A DNA stretch of 64,000 nt from Rhodococcus sp. KRD197 (GCF_017168235.1 NZ_JABFAO010000011.1:245513-309512), one strand, 5' to 3'. Counted from the first letter of the stretch, positions 44,530 through 54,073 are shown. A program made the numbers and translations. The notes: a model not told the origin generated them from the sequence alone.

Positions 44530-47500
44530 ATGTCTACTTCACCTGTCTCCGAGCGTCGTCGTTCGCTCCTTTCGCGTATGTCCGGCGTCACCCTTCGCGA
44601 CGAACATCGACTTCGTCGGCGCCTCGACCAAGCTCGAACCGAGGACGCGTTGGAACGAGTCGAAAGCGAGATCGCGCGAGCCGAGACAGTCGTCACCAAT
44701 CGGCGTGCCGCAGTGCCTCGCATCGAGTACCCGCAGAACCTGCCTGTCAGCATGCGACGCGACGACATCGCAGCCGCCATCGAGGCACACCAGGTAGTCA
44801 TCGTCGCCGGCGAGACCGGTTCTGGTAAGACAACCCAAATCCCCAAGATCTGCCTCGAGCTGGGACGCGGCGTTCGAGGCTCGATCGGCCACACACAGCC
44901 CCGTCGTCTGGCAGCCAGGACCGTCGCCGAGCGCATCGCCGAGGAAGTGGGCGAACAGATCGGCGAGTCGGTGGGATACAAGGTGCGATTCACCGATCAG
45001 TCTTCGAATGCGACGCTCGTCAAGCTGATGACGGACGGCATTCTGCTCGCCGAGATCCAGCGCGACCGAATGCTGCGGCAATACGACACCCTCATCATCG
45101 ACGAAGCGCACGAGCGCAGCCTCAACATCGACTTCATCCTGGGCTATCTGGCGCAGCTGCTCCCCCGGCGTCCCGACCTCAAGGTCATCGTCACCTCGGC
45201 CACCATCGATCCGGAACGGTTCGCGCAGCATTTCGCGAAGGACGGTGTGGCCGCCCCGATCATCGAGGTCTCCGGCCGCACGTTCCCTGTGGAGATGCGG
45301 TATCGGCCCCTCACCGTCGATGTCGGCGACACCACCGTAGACCTCGATCCGGTCGACGCCACCTGCGACGCCGTCCAGGAACTGATCGGCGAGGGTGACG
45401 GAGACATTCTGGTCTTCCTGTCCGGCGAGCGCGAAATCCGAGATACGGCAGACGCATTGGCTGATCGAGCCTTTCGCAACACCGAGGTGGTGCCGCTGTA
45501 CGCTCGCCTGTCCGCTGCCGAACAACACCGAGTGTTCAGTGCGCACAGCGGCCGACGAGTCGTACTGTCCACCAACGTCGCAGAGACCTCGCTGACGGTT
45601 CCCGGCATCAGATACGTCGTCGATCCCGGCACCGCCCGCATTTCCCGCTACTCGCTCCGCACCAAGGTTCAGCGACTGCCCATCGAACCGATCTCGCAGG
45701 CGTCGGCACGCCAGCGGGCAGGTCGATGTGGTCGTGTCGCGGACGGTATCTGCATCCGCCTGTACTCCGAGGAAGACTTCGAGTCCCGGCCGCCGTTCAC
45801 CGAACCGGAGATCCTTCGCACCAATCTGGCCTCGGTGATCCTGCAGATGACCTCGCTCGGTCTCGGCAGGATCGAGGACTTCCCGTTCGTCGAACCACCT
45901 GACCCGCGCAGCATCCGCGACGGCATCGGACTATTGGAAGAACTGGGCGCGCTGAAGCCGTCGAACGAGTCCGGTCGGGCCGAGCTGACCCCGATCGGGC
46001 GCGAGTTGGCGCAGCTGCCGGTGGACCCACGCATGGCACGGATGCTGGTCGAGGCCAATACCAGCGGTGCGCTCGCCGATGCACTCGTCGTCGTTTCCGC
46101 GCTGTCCATTCAGGATGTGCGGGAGCGCCCGGTCGAACACCAGCAGGCTGCGGACGAGAAGCACGCCCGATTTGCCGTCGAGAACTCGGACTTCCTCGCG
46201 TACGTCGAACTCTGGAAGTACCTGCGTGCACAGCGAGATGACCTCAGCTCCAACCAGTTCCGCAGGATGTGTCGCAACGAGTTCTTGCACTACCTGAGGA
46301 TCAGGGAATGGCAGGATCTGCACGGGCAACTGCGGCAGATCACCCGCGGGCTGGGATGGACCGTCCCGGATGCGCCCAGTTCTCCGGCCGCACTGCATCA
46401 GGCTTTGCTGTCCGGGCTGCTCTCGCACATCGGACTGCGCGAGGGCGACAAGCGAGAATTCCTCGGAGCGCGAGGAACCCACTTCGCGGTATTCCCCGGA
46501 TCGGGGTTGTTCAAGAAGCCGCCGCGCTGGGTGATGGCGGCGGAACTGGTGGAGACGGGCCGACTCTGGGGCCGTATGGCGGCGCGGATCGAGCCCGAGT
46601 GGGCCGAGAAGCTTGCACCGCACCTGGTCAAACGGACCTACTCGGAGCCGCACTGGTCCACCAAGCGGCAGTCGGCGATGGCCTACGAGCGCGTCACCCT
46701 CTACGGGATACCGCTGGTCACCGGGCGACCGGTGAACTATCACTCCATCGATGCGGAAGTCTCACGCGAGCTGTTCATCAGGCACGCCCTGGTGCAGGGA
46801 GAGTGGAAGACCCAGCATCCGTTCTTTCACGAGAACCGGGAGTTGCTCGACGATGTCGGTGAGCTCGAGAACCGAGCTCGACGCCGAGATATCGTCGTCG
46901 ACGACGACACACTGTTCGATTTCTACGACGCTCGTATCGGCGCGGAAGCGGTCTCGGCGCGCCATTTCGACACGTGGTGGAAGAAAGCCAGACGCACCCA
47001 ACCCAATCTGTTGAACTTCACCCCTGAGACGGTTGTCAATGCCGACGCGGGATCTGTGCTGGGCGGTGACTACCCCGACGCGTGGCGTCAGGGAGATGTT
47101 CAGTTTCCGCTCACGTACCAGTTCGAACCGGGTGCCGCCGCGGACGGTGTCACCGCCCGCATCCCGATCGCTCTGCTCGCCCAGGTGCAACCCGTCGGAT
47201 TCGACTGGCTGGTACCGGGCATGCGCGCGGAGTTGGTGTCCACGCTCATCAAACTCCTCCCCAAGGCGCAGCGTCGAAACGTGGTGCCCGCGCCGGACTT
47301 CGCCGCCGCGGCACTCGCCGCCATGACACCGCGTGCCGAACCGGTGGTGACCGCGCTCGCTCGTGAACTGTCCCGGCTCGGTTCGTGCCGAATCGATCCC
47401 ACCGATTTCGATGTGGCGTCCATGCCGGGGCACTTGAGCATGACGTTCGCGGCTGTCGATACCGATGGCACCGAGCTGGGTTCGGACAAGGACCTGGACC

Positions 47501-48429
47501 GGCTGCGGCGAACGTTGGCGCCTCGAATCACCCAGGAGGTGGCCACAGCAGTCGGTGCGGCCGAACGGGCTCCGACGCTGGCATGGACCTCGTCGAGCCT
47601 CGGGACTCTCGATCAGGCCGTCACCCGGTCGGTCGGCGGCCAGACCGTTACCGGCTACCCGGCGCTGGTACCGGAAGGCGGCGGCGTGGCAGTCCGGATC
47701 CTCAGTACGCCCGCACAGCAGCGGCAAGCCATGCGTGATGGGACCCGCGCCTTGCTGTTGGAACATGCACCGCGCGGCACCAAGGCCTTGATTGCCGGGA
47801 TACCAACGCGTGAGCGGCTGGCTCTGGGGCAGAACCCGTACGGGAGCATCGACGCTCTGCTCGAGGATTGCCGTAGAACAGCTGTCGACGAATCGATGGA
47901 TGATCACGGTGGTCCGGTTCGGTCCCCCGACGCTTTCGCCGCGCTGTCGAAGGCGGTCAATGCCGATGTGACTGCGCGCACCTCGCGCATCCTTGTACTG
48001 GTGCGGCAGATTCTGACCGAATCACTGGCTTTGCGCGCGGTTCTGGAACGGGCGCAGGGTGATGCCGCAGACGACGTTCGCGAGCAACTCGCTTCTCTGG
48101 TGTTCGACGGCTTCGTCTTCGAGTTCGGGTCCACACGTCTGGCGGAGATCCCTCGGTACCTCAAGGCTGCGACGGTTCGATTGAATGCGTTGCCCAGCAG
48201 CGCCGCCAGAGACGACGCCGGTATGGACGTGTTGGATCGCGTCTACGAATCCTATGACCGACTGGTGAAGTCGCTACCCGAGGCCCGCCGGCAGGGCGCC
48301 GCCGTCCAGGATGTGTTCTGGATGATCGAGGAGCTCAGAGTCGGGCTCTTCGCGCAGAGCGTTCGTACGGCGTATCCAGTGTCGGAGAAGCGCGTGCAGA
48401 AAGCTATCGACGCAGCTGGGCGCGGCTGA
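44530..48429 (+). CDS. hrpA: ATP-dependent RNA helicase HrpA
   Basis: 1299-aa DEAH/RHA-type helicase, ATG 44530. Walker A AGETGSGKTTQ (about 93-103), DEAH box LIIDEAHERS, SAT motif VTSATIDPERF and motif VI QRAGRCGRVADG form the engine, followed by winged-helix, ratchet and OB domains. The C-terminal 600 residues (from about 690) are the HrpA-specific extension (DUF3418-like) absent from HrpB. It unwinds RNA and in E. coli rescues stalled, collided ribosomes; that role is inferred here. Gap to the next gene 61 bp. Confidence 0.93.
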   Translation: MSTSPVSERRRSLLSRMSGVTLRDEHRLRRRLDQARTEDALERVESEIARAETVVTNRRAAVPRIEYPQNLPVSMRRDDIAAAIEAHQVVIVAGETGSGKTTQIPKICLELGRGVRGSIGHTQPRRLAARTVAERIAEEVGEQIGESVGYKVRFTDQSSNATLVKLMTDGILLAEIQRDRMLRQYDTLIIDEAHERSLNIDFILGYLAQLLPRRPDLKVIVTSATIDPERFAQHFAKDGVAAPIIEVSGRTFPVEMRYRPLTVDVGDTTVDLDPVDATCDAVQELIGEGDGDILVFLSGEREIRDTADALADRAFRNTEVVPLYARLSAAEQHRVFSAHSGRRVVLSTNVAETSLTVPGIRYVVDPGTARISRYSLRTKVQRLPIEPISQASARQRAGRCGRVADGICIRLYSEEDFESRPPFTEPEILRTNLASVILQMTSLGLGRIEDFPFVEPPDPRSIRDGIGLLEELGALKPSNESGRAELTPIGRELAQLPVDPRMARMLVEANTSGALADALVVVSALSIQDVRERPVEHQQAADEKHARFAVENSDFLAYVELWKYLRAQRDDLSSNQFRRMCRNEFLHYLRIREWQDLHGQLRQITRGLGWTVPDAPSSPAALHQALLSGLLSHIGLREGDKREFLGARGTHFAVFPGSGLFKKPPRWVMAAELVETGRLWGRMAARIEPEWAEKLAPHLVKRTYSEPHWSTKRQSAMAYERVTLYGIPLVTGRPVNYHSIDAEVSRELFIRHALVQGEWKTQHPFFHENRELLDDVGELENRARRRDIVVDDDTLFDFYDARIGAEAVSARHFDTWWKKARRTQPNLLNFTPETVVNADAGSVLGGDYPDAWRQGDVQFPLTYQFEPGAAADGVTARIPIALLAQVQPVGFDWLVPGMRAELVSTLIKLLPKAQRRNVVPAPDFAAAALAAMTPRAEPVVTALARELSRLGSCRIDPTDFDVASMPGHLSMTFAAVDTDGTELGSDKDLDRLRRTLAPRITQEVATAVGAAERAPTLAWTSSSLGTLDQAVTRSVGGQTVTGYPALVPEGGGVAVRILSTPAQQRQAMRDGTRALLLEHAPRGTKALIAGIPTRERLALGQNPYGSIDALLEDCRRTAVDESMDDHGGPVRSPDAFAALSKAVNADVTARTSRILVLVRQILTESLALRAVLERAQGDAADDVREQLASLVFDGFVFEFGSTRLAEIPRYLKAATVRLNALPSSAARDDAGMDVLDRVYESYDRLVKSLPEARRQGAAVQDVFWMIEELRVGLFAQSVRTAYPVSEKRVQKAIDAAGRG

Positions 48430-48490
48430 GTTCGCGGCACCGGTCAATCCGCACACCGCTCAGGACGCAGTCAGCCGGACCAAACCTTCA

Positions 48491-48970
48491 TCACCGCGGG
48501 CTCGCCCGCCGGCGAACTACCAACGGACCGTATGTCAGCGAGGCGAGAAAGCTGACGCCGACGACCACCACGGTGGGTCCAACGGCAGCGGCCACATCCC
48601 TCGACAATGCGAACAGCGCGAGGACGGTGATACCGACGGTCGAAGCGGTGATCAGCGCGAAGATCGACACTGCGCCCAGCCACCCCACAGTGCGAGTGCG
48701 CTCGCCGTCCAGGAGTGCCAACGACCACGTTCCGCCGACGAAAGCTGCACACCCGAGAAGGCCACCGAGAACTGCACCGACAACAAAGCCGTAGGCCGCC
48801 GTCCAGCCGTCGACACTGACCGTCGACGGTCGGTACATCGTCCAAGCTGCGTAGGCGATTCCGCAGACTACCGGCCAACCGAAAGCGAAAACTACCCAAC
48901 TGCGATTGGCCTCTGTCTGGTGAGCTTCCATAGCGGCAAGCGTAGTCGGGGCCGATTCTGCGCCGTTCAC
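48491..48970 (-). CDS. Membrane protein, unknown function
   Basis: 159 aa from GTG 48970, which directly follows the TGA of the XRE regulator gene, so the pair is likely translationally coupled; ATG 48931 (MEAHQTEANRSW) is an alternative. Four hydrophobic segments: WVVFAFGWPVVCGIAYAAW, GWTAAYGFVVGAVLGGLLGC, AVSIFALITASTVGITVLAL and VGPTVVVVGVSFLASLTYG. No family recognised. Part of a three-gene accessory segment (48.5-50.6 kb) not in the M. tuberculosis order. Confidence 0.65.
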   Translation of the reverse strand: MNGAESAPTTLAAMEAHQTEANRSWVVFAFGWPVVCGIAYAAWTMYRPSTVSVDGWTAAYGFVVGAVLGGLLGCAAFVGGTWSLALLDGERTRTVGWLGAVSIFALITASTVGITVLALFALSRDVAAAVGPTVVVVGVSFLASLTYGPLVVRRRASPR

Positions 48971-49768
48971 TCACGATTCGGCTCGCAGCATGTCTGCCGT
49001 GAGCTGGTCCGAGGGATAGAAGAGTTCGATGGTCAGTTCTTCGAGCGTTATGTCACGCGGAGTGCCAAAGGTGGTCATCGTGGTGAAGAAGGAAAGCCTG
49101 GAGCTTCCCAGAAGCATCTCGAAGGGCACCACCAATTGAGGGTCATGTTGATCTCGGCTGCTGCCACTCGCCCGAGGTCCATCGAGGATGCGCACGGTCT
49201 CGTATTCACTCACCTCACGCTCGATATCCGTCAAACGGTCATCACCGGTTGTTCGCACGAGCCGACGAAGCTGATCGAGTAGATAACTCGCCCATTCATC
49301 GAAGTTGCAGGTATGGCCCGACAACCCATCGGGGTGAAGCGATGCCCGAAACATGTTGAGAGGCGGTCCATGCAGGTGATCTGGAATCAAAGACATCAGC
49401 TTAGTTGCAGAGCTGTTGGCCAGCACGACGTTCCAGGCCCGATCGAGCGCAACCCCGGGAAAGGGATCGTGAGCGTTCAGGAGTTCCTGGATTGTTGCTC
49501 TGATGCGCACGAGCTGCCGGTCATCGAACGCGACCTCAGAGTATCGCGGAGCATGACCTGCGGCCAGAAACAGTGAATTCCGTTCCCGTAGAGGAATTTC
49601 CAACTTCCTCGCCAAGGCATCCAACAAGGCCTGACTGGGTTGGGACTTGCCGGTTTCCACACAGCTCAGATGCCGTGGGGAGACACCGACATCGTGGGCC
49701 AGATCGAGCTGACTGATCGACCGACGCGAACGCCATTGCTGAAGCATTACCCCCACCGACACCGCCAT
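48971..49768 (-). CDS. XRE-family regulator with MmyB-like C-terminal domain
   Basis: 265 aa. HTH_31 helix-turn-helix at about residues 8-62 (LQQWRSRRSISQLDLAHDVG, PRHLSCVETGKSQPSQALLD), then a C-terminal MmyB-type domain from about 90 (DPFPGVALDRAWNVVLANSS, NMFRASLHPDGL) that in relatives binds a fatty-acid-like ligand. Such regulators usually control the divergent neighbour, here an alpha/beta-hydrolase. Two GTAGTAGC direct repeats lie in the 84-bp gap. Same strand as the downstream membrane protein. Confidence 0.85.
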   Translation of the reverse strand: MAVSVGVMLQQWRSRRSISQLDLAHDVGVSPRHLSCVETGKSQPSQALLDALARKLEIPLRERNSLFLAAGHAPRYSEVAFDDRQLVRIRATIQELLNAHDPFPGVALDRAWNVVLANSSATKLMSLIPDHLHGPPLNMFRASLHPDGLSGHTCNFDEWASYLLDQLRRLVRTTGDDRLTDIEREVSEYETVRILDGPRASGSSRDQHDPQLVVPFEMLLGSSRLSFFTTMTTFGTPRDITLEELTIELFYPSDQLTADMLRAES

Positions 49769-49776
49769 GATTCGAT

Positions 49777-49821
49777 GCTACGTAGTAGCTGTCCGGTTCA
49801 TATGACCTCTGAGGTAGTAGC
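49777..49821. promoter_or_regulatory. Direct repeats GTAGTAGC in the divergent regulator gap
   Basis: GTAGTAGC at 49782-49789 and 49814-49821, start-to-start 32 bases (about three helical turns). The first is part of GCTACGTAGTAGC, which contains the perfect palindrome CTACGTAG. Possible operators for the XRE regulator. Confidence 0.4.
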
Positions 49822-49852
49822 CCTTGTGGGTCGACGAATGCACCATTGGGCC

Positions 49853-50644
49853 ATGAGCAACTCAACGCCCCCGAAGATCATCATTTCTCCCGCAATGGCC
49901 GTGCCAGCTCGGGCCTATCGACGCCTACTCGGCGCACTGGACGAGATCGGATGGTCAGCCGACGTGGCGCCCAGAAGAGGCATCGAAGAGGGCGATACAG
50001 CTCCGTCGCGAGCAGTGGATTGGTCGTTCAACGATGAAGTCGATGATCTTGCAGCCGCCGTGCGCACAGCACGCAACTCGCAGCCGGATCAGCCAGTTCT
50101 TGTCCTCGGCCACAGTTTCGGCGCTCAGCTTGGCGCAGCCCTGCTGACCGGCGAGACCCCGATCAAGTGCTGTCCGGATGGACTGATAACCGTCGGCGCC
50201 TCGGTACCCCACTTTCGCCACTTTCCGCGCCTGGGCCTACGAGAACTTGCGGTAGCCGAAGCAGTGTCAGTAGGGACCGCGATAGCCGGCTACTGGCCGA
50301 AGCCAGGCTTCGGTGCACCGACTCCGAGGACTTTGATGCGGCAATGGGCTCGAATGGTGTACGCCGGAAAAGCTCCGCTTCCCGTGGATGGTCGGATCAC
50401 CATTCCCACTCTCGCGGTCCGACTCGATGACGACGACCTGGTTCCCGTTCGAGCGGCGGAACACTTCGAAAGAGCTGTTACACCGGAGCATCTGGAAACG
50501 TGGACTTATGGCAGAGCCGACTGCCCGGTCGGTGGATCGATAGGCCACATCGGCTGGCTTCGAACACCACGACCGGTAGTCGAAAAGATCCAGCGATGGG
50601 CACGATTCGTTGCCTCGGAGGGACTCACGAGACGCACCGTGTAG
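49853..50644 (+). CDS. Alpha/beta-hydrolase-like protein
   Basis: 263-aa cytosolic hydrolase. Ser88 lies in LVLGHSFGAQLGAAL, a probable acid in LDDDDLVPVRA and His in GGSIGHIGWLRTP. From residue 1 (MSNSTPPKIIISPAMAVP) the pattern resembles serine aminopeptidase_S33-type hydrolases. It is divergent from an XRE/MmyB regulator and presumably its target. Two further ATGs upstream in frame are not preferred. The neighbourhood is a little less GC-rich than the flanks. Substrate unknown. Confidence 0.75.
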   Translation: MSNSTPPKIIISPAMAVPARAYRRLLGALDEIGWSADVAPRRGIEEGDTAPSRAVDWSFNDEVDDLAAAVRTARNSQPDQPVLVLGHSFGAQLGAALLTGETPIKCCPDGLITVGASVPHFRHFPRLGLRELAVAEAVSVGTAIAGYWPKPGFGAPTPRTLMRQWARMVYAGKAPLPVDGRITIPTLAVRLDDDDLVPVRAAEHFERAVTPEHLETWTYGRADCPVGGSIGHIGWLRTPRPVVEKIQRWARFVASEGLTRRTV

Positions 50645-50704
50645 GGAGATGTATCCGCCAACGCCATCAGACGTAAGGGCAAAACCACCTCGCGACTACG
50701 CGGG

Positions 50705-51169
50705 TCAGTCGACCGCGGACGACTCGCGGTGCGCGCGTAGGTCCTGAATCTCCTTCTCGAAGTCCTCGGCCGAGCTGAAGGACCGATACACGGAGGCGAA
50801 CCGCAGGTACGCCACCTCGTCCAGATCACGTAGTGGACCGAGAATGGCCAACCCGACCTCGTGGCTGGGGATTTCGGCCGAACCGGAGGCGCGTACAGCG
50901 TCCTCCACCTTCTGCGACAGCAGGTTCAACGCGTCGTTGTCCACGTCTCGCCCCTGGCAGGCGCGTCGAACACCCTTGACGACCTTTTCACGCGAGAAAG
51001 GCTCGGTAACCCCGCTGCGCTTGACGACGGCCAGCACGGCGGTCTCGACTGTGGTGAACCGACGACCACATTCCGGGCACGAGCGTCGGCGGCGGATTGC
51101 TTGCCCCTCGTCCGCCTCGCGTGAGTCGACCACACGAGAGTCGGGGTGCCTGCAGAACGGGCAATGCAT
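50705..51169 (-). CDS. nrdR: Transcriptional repressor NrdR
   Basis: 154-aa dATP/ATP-sensing repressor of ribonucleotide reductase genes. Zinc ribbon with Cys3, Cys6, Cys31, Cys34 ([18 protein letters not shown]), then the ATP-cone from about residue 46 ([20 protein letters not shown]). GGAGG-type site upstream (AAGGAGGCTC on the minus strand side). It sits between a hydrolase and the LysM gene, next to lexA, as in mycobacteria (Rv2718c), linking nucleotide supply with the DNA damage response locus. Confidence 0.95.
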   Translation of the reverse strand: MHCPFCRHPDSRVVDSREADEGQAIRRRRSCPECGRRFTTVETAVLAVVKRSGVTEPFSREKVVKGVRRACQGRDVDNDALNLLSQKVEDAVRASGSAEIPSHEVGLAILGPLRDLDEVAYLRFASVYRSFSSAEDFEKEIQDLRAHRESSAVD

Positions 51170-51324
51170 GAAGGAGCCTCCGTCGTAGCCGATGCACTCC
51201 CTTGGATCACGCTCGAGGGGTACGGGCATCGAGGATACTCGGAGCCTCACGTACGCACCTCGATCACCCGATACGCGGAGCTCTCGGCACACCGGATCTG
51301 CGACGCGCACGGTCATGATCGGCG

Positions 51325-51780
51325 CTACCGGCCGGCTGTGGCTGGAATCACCAGTTGCTGGCCCTGGGACACCGACGCGCCGGCGAGGCCGTTCAGTTCG
51401 AGCATGCTGTCGACCACATCCTGCACGGGCACTCCCGGTGCGATGCGCTGAGCGACGTCGCTGAGCGTCTCGCCCTGCTGAACGACGGCGACACCTACCT
51501 GCGGTGCGGACTCGATCGAGCCTGCGCGCAGATTCGCGACAGCGACGAACGCCAACAGCACCACGGCGGTGGCGAGAACACCGAGGACGGTTGCAGTCCA
51601 CGACAGCGTCTGCGGGCTCCTGTCCTCGACACACGCCTCGCGGTGCCCGCGCGCCATTCCCTGCGGGGCGCTCGTGTGCAGGTAGCGACGGCGCTGCGGG
51701 GTGGGACGCCGACGAACAGCACTCCCCCTGTGTGTACTGCCACGGTGCGCACTGACACGCCGCTCGGTCGTGATGCTCAT
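51325..51780 (-). CDS. LysM-domain membrane protein (Rv2719c/ChiZ-like)
   Basis: 151 aa, ATG 51780 with GGAGG five bases upstream. A basic N-terminal cytosolic part ([19 protein letters not shown]) precedes a membrane helix at about 60-82 ([20 protein letters not shown]); the extracellular LysM domain spans about 96-147 ([30 protein letters not shown]). In M. tuberculosis this gene is SOS-induced and binds peptidoglycan and FtsZ-ring proteins, inhibiting division. It shares the SOS-box region with lexA, so DNA-damage induction is expected here too. Confidence 0.88.
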   Translation of the reverse strand: MSITTERRVSAHRGSTHRGSAVRRRPTPQRRRYLHTSAPQGMARGHREACVEDRSPQTLSWTATVLGVLATAVVLLAFVAVANLRAGSIESAPQVGVAVVQQGETLSDVAQRIAPGVPVQDVVDSMLELNGLAGASVSQGQQLVIPATAGR

Positions 51781-51834
51781 GAGAACCTCCACTGGAGTGG
51801 ACATGATCGAAGGGTGTATTCGATCAGGCGTTCG

Positions 51835-51850
51835 ATGAACGCTTGTTCGA
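51835..51850. promoter_or_regulatory. SOS box 1 (LexA site)
   Basis: ATGAACGCTTGTTCGA agrees with the actinobacterial LexA site TCGAAC-N4-GTTCGA: right half perfect, left half 4/6. It lies 55 bases upstream of the LysM-gene start. Confidence 0.65.
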
Positions 51851-51898
51851 AGTTCTATCACGCAGCTCCGACAAAGTCAGTAGAAAACGCGACACGGA

Positions 51899-51914
51899 TC
51901 GAACAGATGTTTGA
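51899..51914. promoter_or_regulatory. SOS box 2 (LexA site)
   Basis: TCGAACAGATGTTTGA matches TCGAAC-N4-GTTCGA at 11 of 12 fixed positions. It is 118 bases upstream of the lexA start. An additional TCGAAC half-site follows at 51915-51920. Confidence 0.85.
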
Positions 51915-52032
51915 TCGAACAGCGTCGACGGGCTAAGTTCGTGTCAGAAGCCACACGCCACATCCACACCACCCGGCCAGCTCAGGTCGCACTCGAGCTT
52001 CAGCTACAGCCACGACGCAGGAGGACGCAGGA

Positions 52033-52836
52033 ATGAAAGACGAGACCTCGTCAGGGTCACCGAAATCGACCGTCTCACCGAAGTCGACACCGAAATCGAC
52101 CAAGTCGGCAGGCAAGCCCGCGGGAAAGCCTGCTGCCGTCCCCACTGCGAAAGCGTTCGAGGGTGAAGGCACCGATGTCAGCGCCGGACTGACGGAGCGT
52201 CAGCGCAAGGTACTCGAGGTCATCAGGGCGTCGGTCACCGAACGCGGATACCCGCCGAGCATTCGTGAGATCGGTGACGCCGTGGGTCTGACGTCCACGT
52301 CCTCGGTGGCTCATCAGTTGCGCACTCTCGAGCGCAAGGGATTCCTGCGGCGCGATCCCAATCGCCCACGCGCAGTGGATGTGCGCGGACTCGACGAGGT
52401 CCAGGCAGACCACGCCGCGGCGGTTGCCGACGGTTCGGCGCCCGCCGAGGAACAGCTCCCCACACCCACGTTCGTTCCGGTTCTGGGGCGTATCGCCGCG
52501 GGCGGGCCGATTCTGGCCGAGCAAGCTGTGGAGGACGTGTTCCCGTTGCCGCGCGAACTCGTGGGCCAGGGCTCACTGTTCCTGCTCAAGGTCGTCGGCG
52601 AGTCGATGATCGACGCCGCGATCTGCGACGGTGACTGGGTGGTGGTTCGTCAGCAGAGCGTGGCCGACAACGGTGACATCGTGGCGGCGATGATCGAGGG
52701 TGAGGCGACGGTGAAGACGTTCAAGCGCAGCAAAGGCGAAGTGTGGCTGATGCCGCACAATCCGTTGTTCGATCCCATACCGGGCAACGATGCGGCGATC
52801 CTCGGCAAGGTCGTCACCGTCATGCGCAAACTCTGA
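52033..52836 (+). CDS. lexA: LexA repressor
   Basis: 267-aa SOS repressor and self-cleaving protease. Winged helix about 52-115 ([24 protein letters not shown]). The cleavage site is Ala156-Gly157 in RIAAGGP; Ser191 (VVGESMIDA) and Lys228 ([10 protein letters not shown]) form the dyad. The first 50 residues are an unusual low-complexity extension of SPKST/KSTK repeats, longer than in M. tuberculosis, with the DNA repeat CCGAAATCGACC underlying it. Two LexA boxes upstream indicate autoregulation. A perfect 19-bp hairpin follows. Confidence 0.96.
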   Translation: MKDETSSGSPKSTVSPKSTPKSTKSAGKPAGKPAAVPTAKAFEGEGTDVSAGLTERQRKVLEVIRASVTERGYPPSIREIGDAVGLTSTSSVAHQLRTLERKGFLRRDPNRPRAVDVRGLDEVQADHAAAVADGSAPAEEQLPTPTFVPVLGRIAAGGPILAEQAVEDVFPLPRELVGQGSLFLLKVVGESMIDAAICDGDWVVVRQQSVADNGDIVAAMIEGEATVKTFKRSKGEVWLMPHNPLFDPIPGNDAAILGKVVTVMRKL

Positions 52837-52859
52837 CCAAACACAGGTCGGCCTGAAAA

Positions 52860-52903
52860 CGAGCAGGGGCTCGGCAACAATATGGTTGCCGAGCCCCTGC
52901 TCG
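52860..52903. terminator. Bidirectional terminator hairpin between lexA and acyl-CoA dehydrogenase
   Basis: CGAGCAGGGGCTCGGCAAC (52860-52878) and its exact complement (52885-52903) form a perfect 19-bp stem with a 6-base AT-rich loop. It serves lexA and the convergent gene. Confidence 0.88.
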
Positions 52904-52930
52904 TCGTTCGGGTTTGCGTCTTTCGAAAAC

Positions 52931-54073
52931 TCAGAGATCGAGTCCTCGGCCGATGATTTCCTTCATGATTTCCGTGGTGCCGCCGTAGATGGTCTGCACA
53001 CGCGAATCCATGTAGGCCTTGGCGATGGGGTATTCCTTCATGTAGCCGTAGCCGCCGTGCAACTGCAGGCATCGATCGATGAGCCGGACCTGATTCTCGG
53101 TGGTCCACCACTTCGCCATCGCGGCTTCCTGCACCGTCAGCGTGCCGGCGTTGAGGAGTTCGACGAACTTGTCGACCATGATGCGTGTCGCGGTGGTTTC
53201 GGTGGCAAGTTCGGCCAGCACGAAACGTGTGTTCTGGAACTTGCCGATCGACTTGCCGAAGGCCTTGCGGTCGCGGCAGTACTGGATGGTCATCTCCAGC
53301 GCGGATTCCATTGCGGCCGCTGCCACCACGGCGATGGACAGACGCTCCTGAGGCAGGTTCTGCATGAGGTAGATGAAGCCCATGCCCTCGTCGCCGAGAA
53401 GATTGGCCGCCGGAACACGGACGTCGGTGAAGCTGAGTTCGGCGGTGTCCTGAGCCTTCATACCGATCTTGTCGAGGTTGCGGCCACGCTCGAAACCGGG
53501 CATGTCGCGCTCGACCACGAGCAGGCTGAATCCCTGGGCGCCCTTGTCCGGATCGGTGCACGCAACGACGATCACCAGGTCGGCGTTGATTCCGTTGGTG
53601 ATGAAGGTCTTCGAGCCGTTGAGGACCCATTCGTCGCCGTCGCGGACTGCGCGGGTCTTGATGCCTTGCAGGTCGCTACCGGTTCCCGGCTCGGTCATCG
53701 CAATTGCGGTGATCAGCTCGCCCGAGCAGAATCCGGGCAGCCACCGCTGCTTCTGCTCCTCGTTGCACAGGTCGATGAGGTACGGCGCAACGACGTCGTT
53801 GTGCAGCGTGAAGCCGATGCCGCTGTACCCACCACGTGTGGTTTCCTCGGTGAGGATGGTGTTGTAGCGGAAGTCCTTGACTCCCCCGCCACCGAATTCC
53901 TCGGGAACGGCGGTGCCCAGGAACCCTTGCTTGCCGGCTTCGACCCAGACGCCGCGGTCGACGATGTTCTGCTCTTCCCACTTCGCGTGGTTGGGCGCTA
54001 CGTGCTGGGCCAGAAATTTGCGGTACGACTCACGAAAGAGGTCGTGCTCGGGCTCGAACAGTGTGCGGTCCAC
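52931..54073 (-). CDS. fadE20: Acyl-CoA dehydrogenase (FadE20-like)
   Basis: 380-aa flavoenzyme of the acyl-CoA dehydrogenase family, first step of a beta-oxidation-type cycle. GTG 54073 has AAGGAG eight bases upstream. FAD/substrate motifs MTEPGTGSDLQGIKT, FITNGINADLVIV and QLHGGYGYMKEYP are typical. The C-terminal loop reads YGGTTEIMKEII, with Gly where many family members have the catalytic Glu, so another residue may serve as base. Rv2724c is the matching gene. Upstream lies the uracil permease terminator. Confidence 0.88.
   Translation of the reverse strand: MDRTLFEPEHDLFRESYRKFLAQHVAPNHAKWEEQNIVDRGVWVEAGKQGFLGTAVPEEFGGGGVKDFRYNTILTEETTRGGYSGIGFTLHNDVVAPYLIDLCNEEQKQRWLPGFCSGELITAIAMTEPGTGSDLQGIKTRAVRDGDEWVLNGSKTFITNGINADLVIVVACTDPDKGAQGFSLLVVERDMPGFERGRNLDKIGMKAQDTAELSFTDVRVPAANLLGDEGMGFIYLMQNLPQERLSIAVVAAAAMESALEMTIQYCRDRKAFGKSIGKFQNTRFVLAELATETTATRIMVDKFVELLNAGTLTVQEAAMAKWWTTENQVRLIDRCLQLHGGYGYMKEYPIAKAYMDSRVQTIYGGTTEIMKEIIGRGLDL

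Noticed and set aside
48491-49768. XRE regulator plus membrane protein as an antitoxin/toxin pair
   Set aside because: The regulator is a 265-aa MmyB-type protein, not a short antitoxin, and the membrane protein is 159 aa with four helices, unlike known small toxins.
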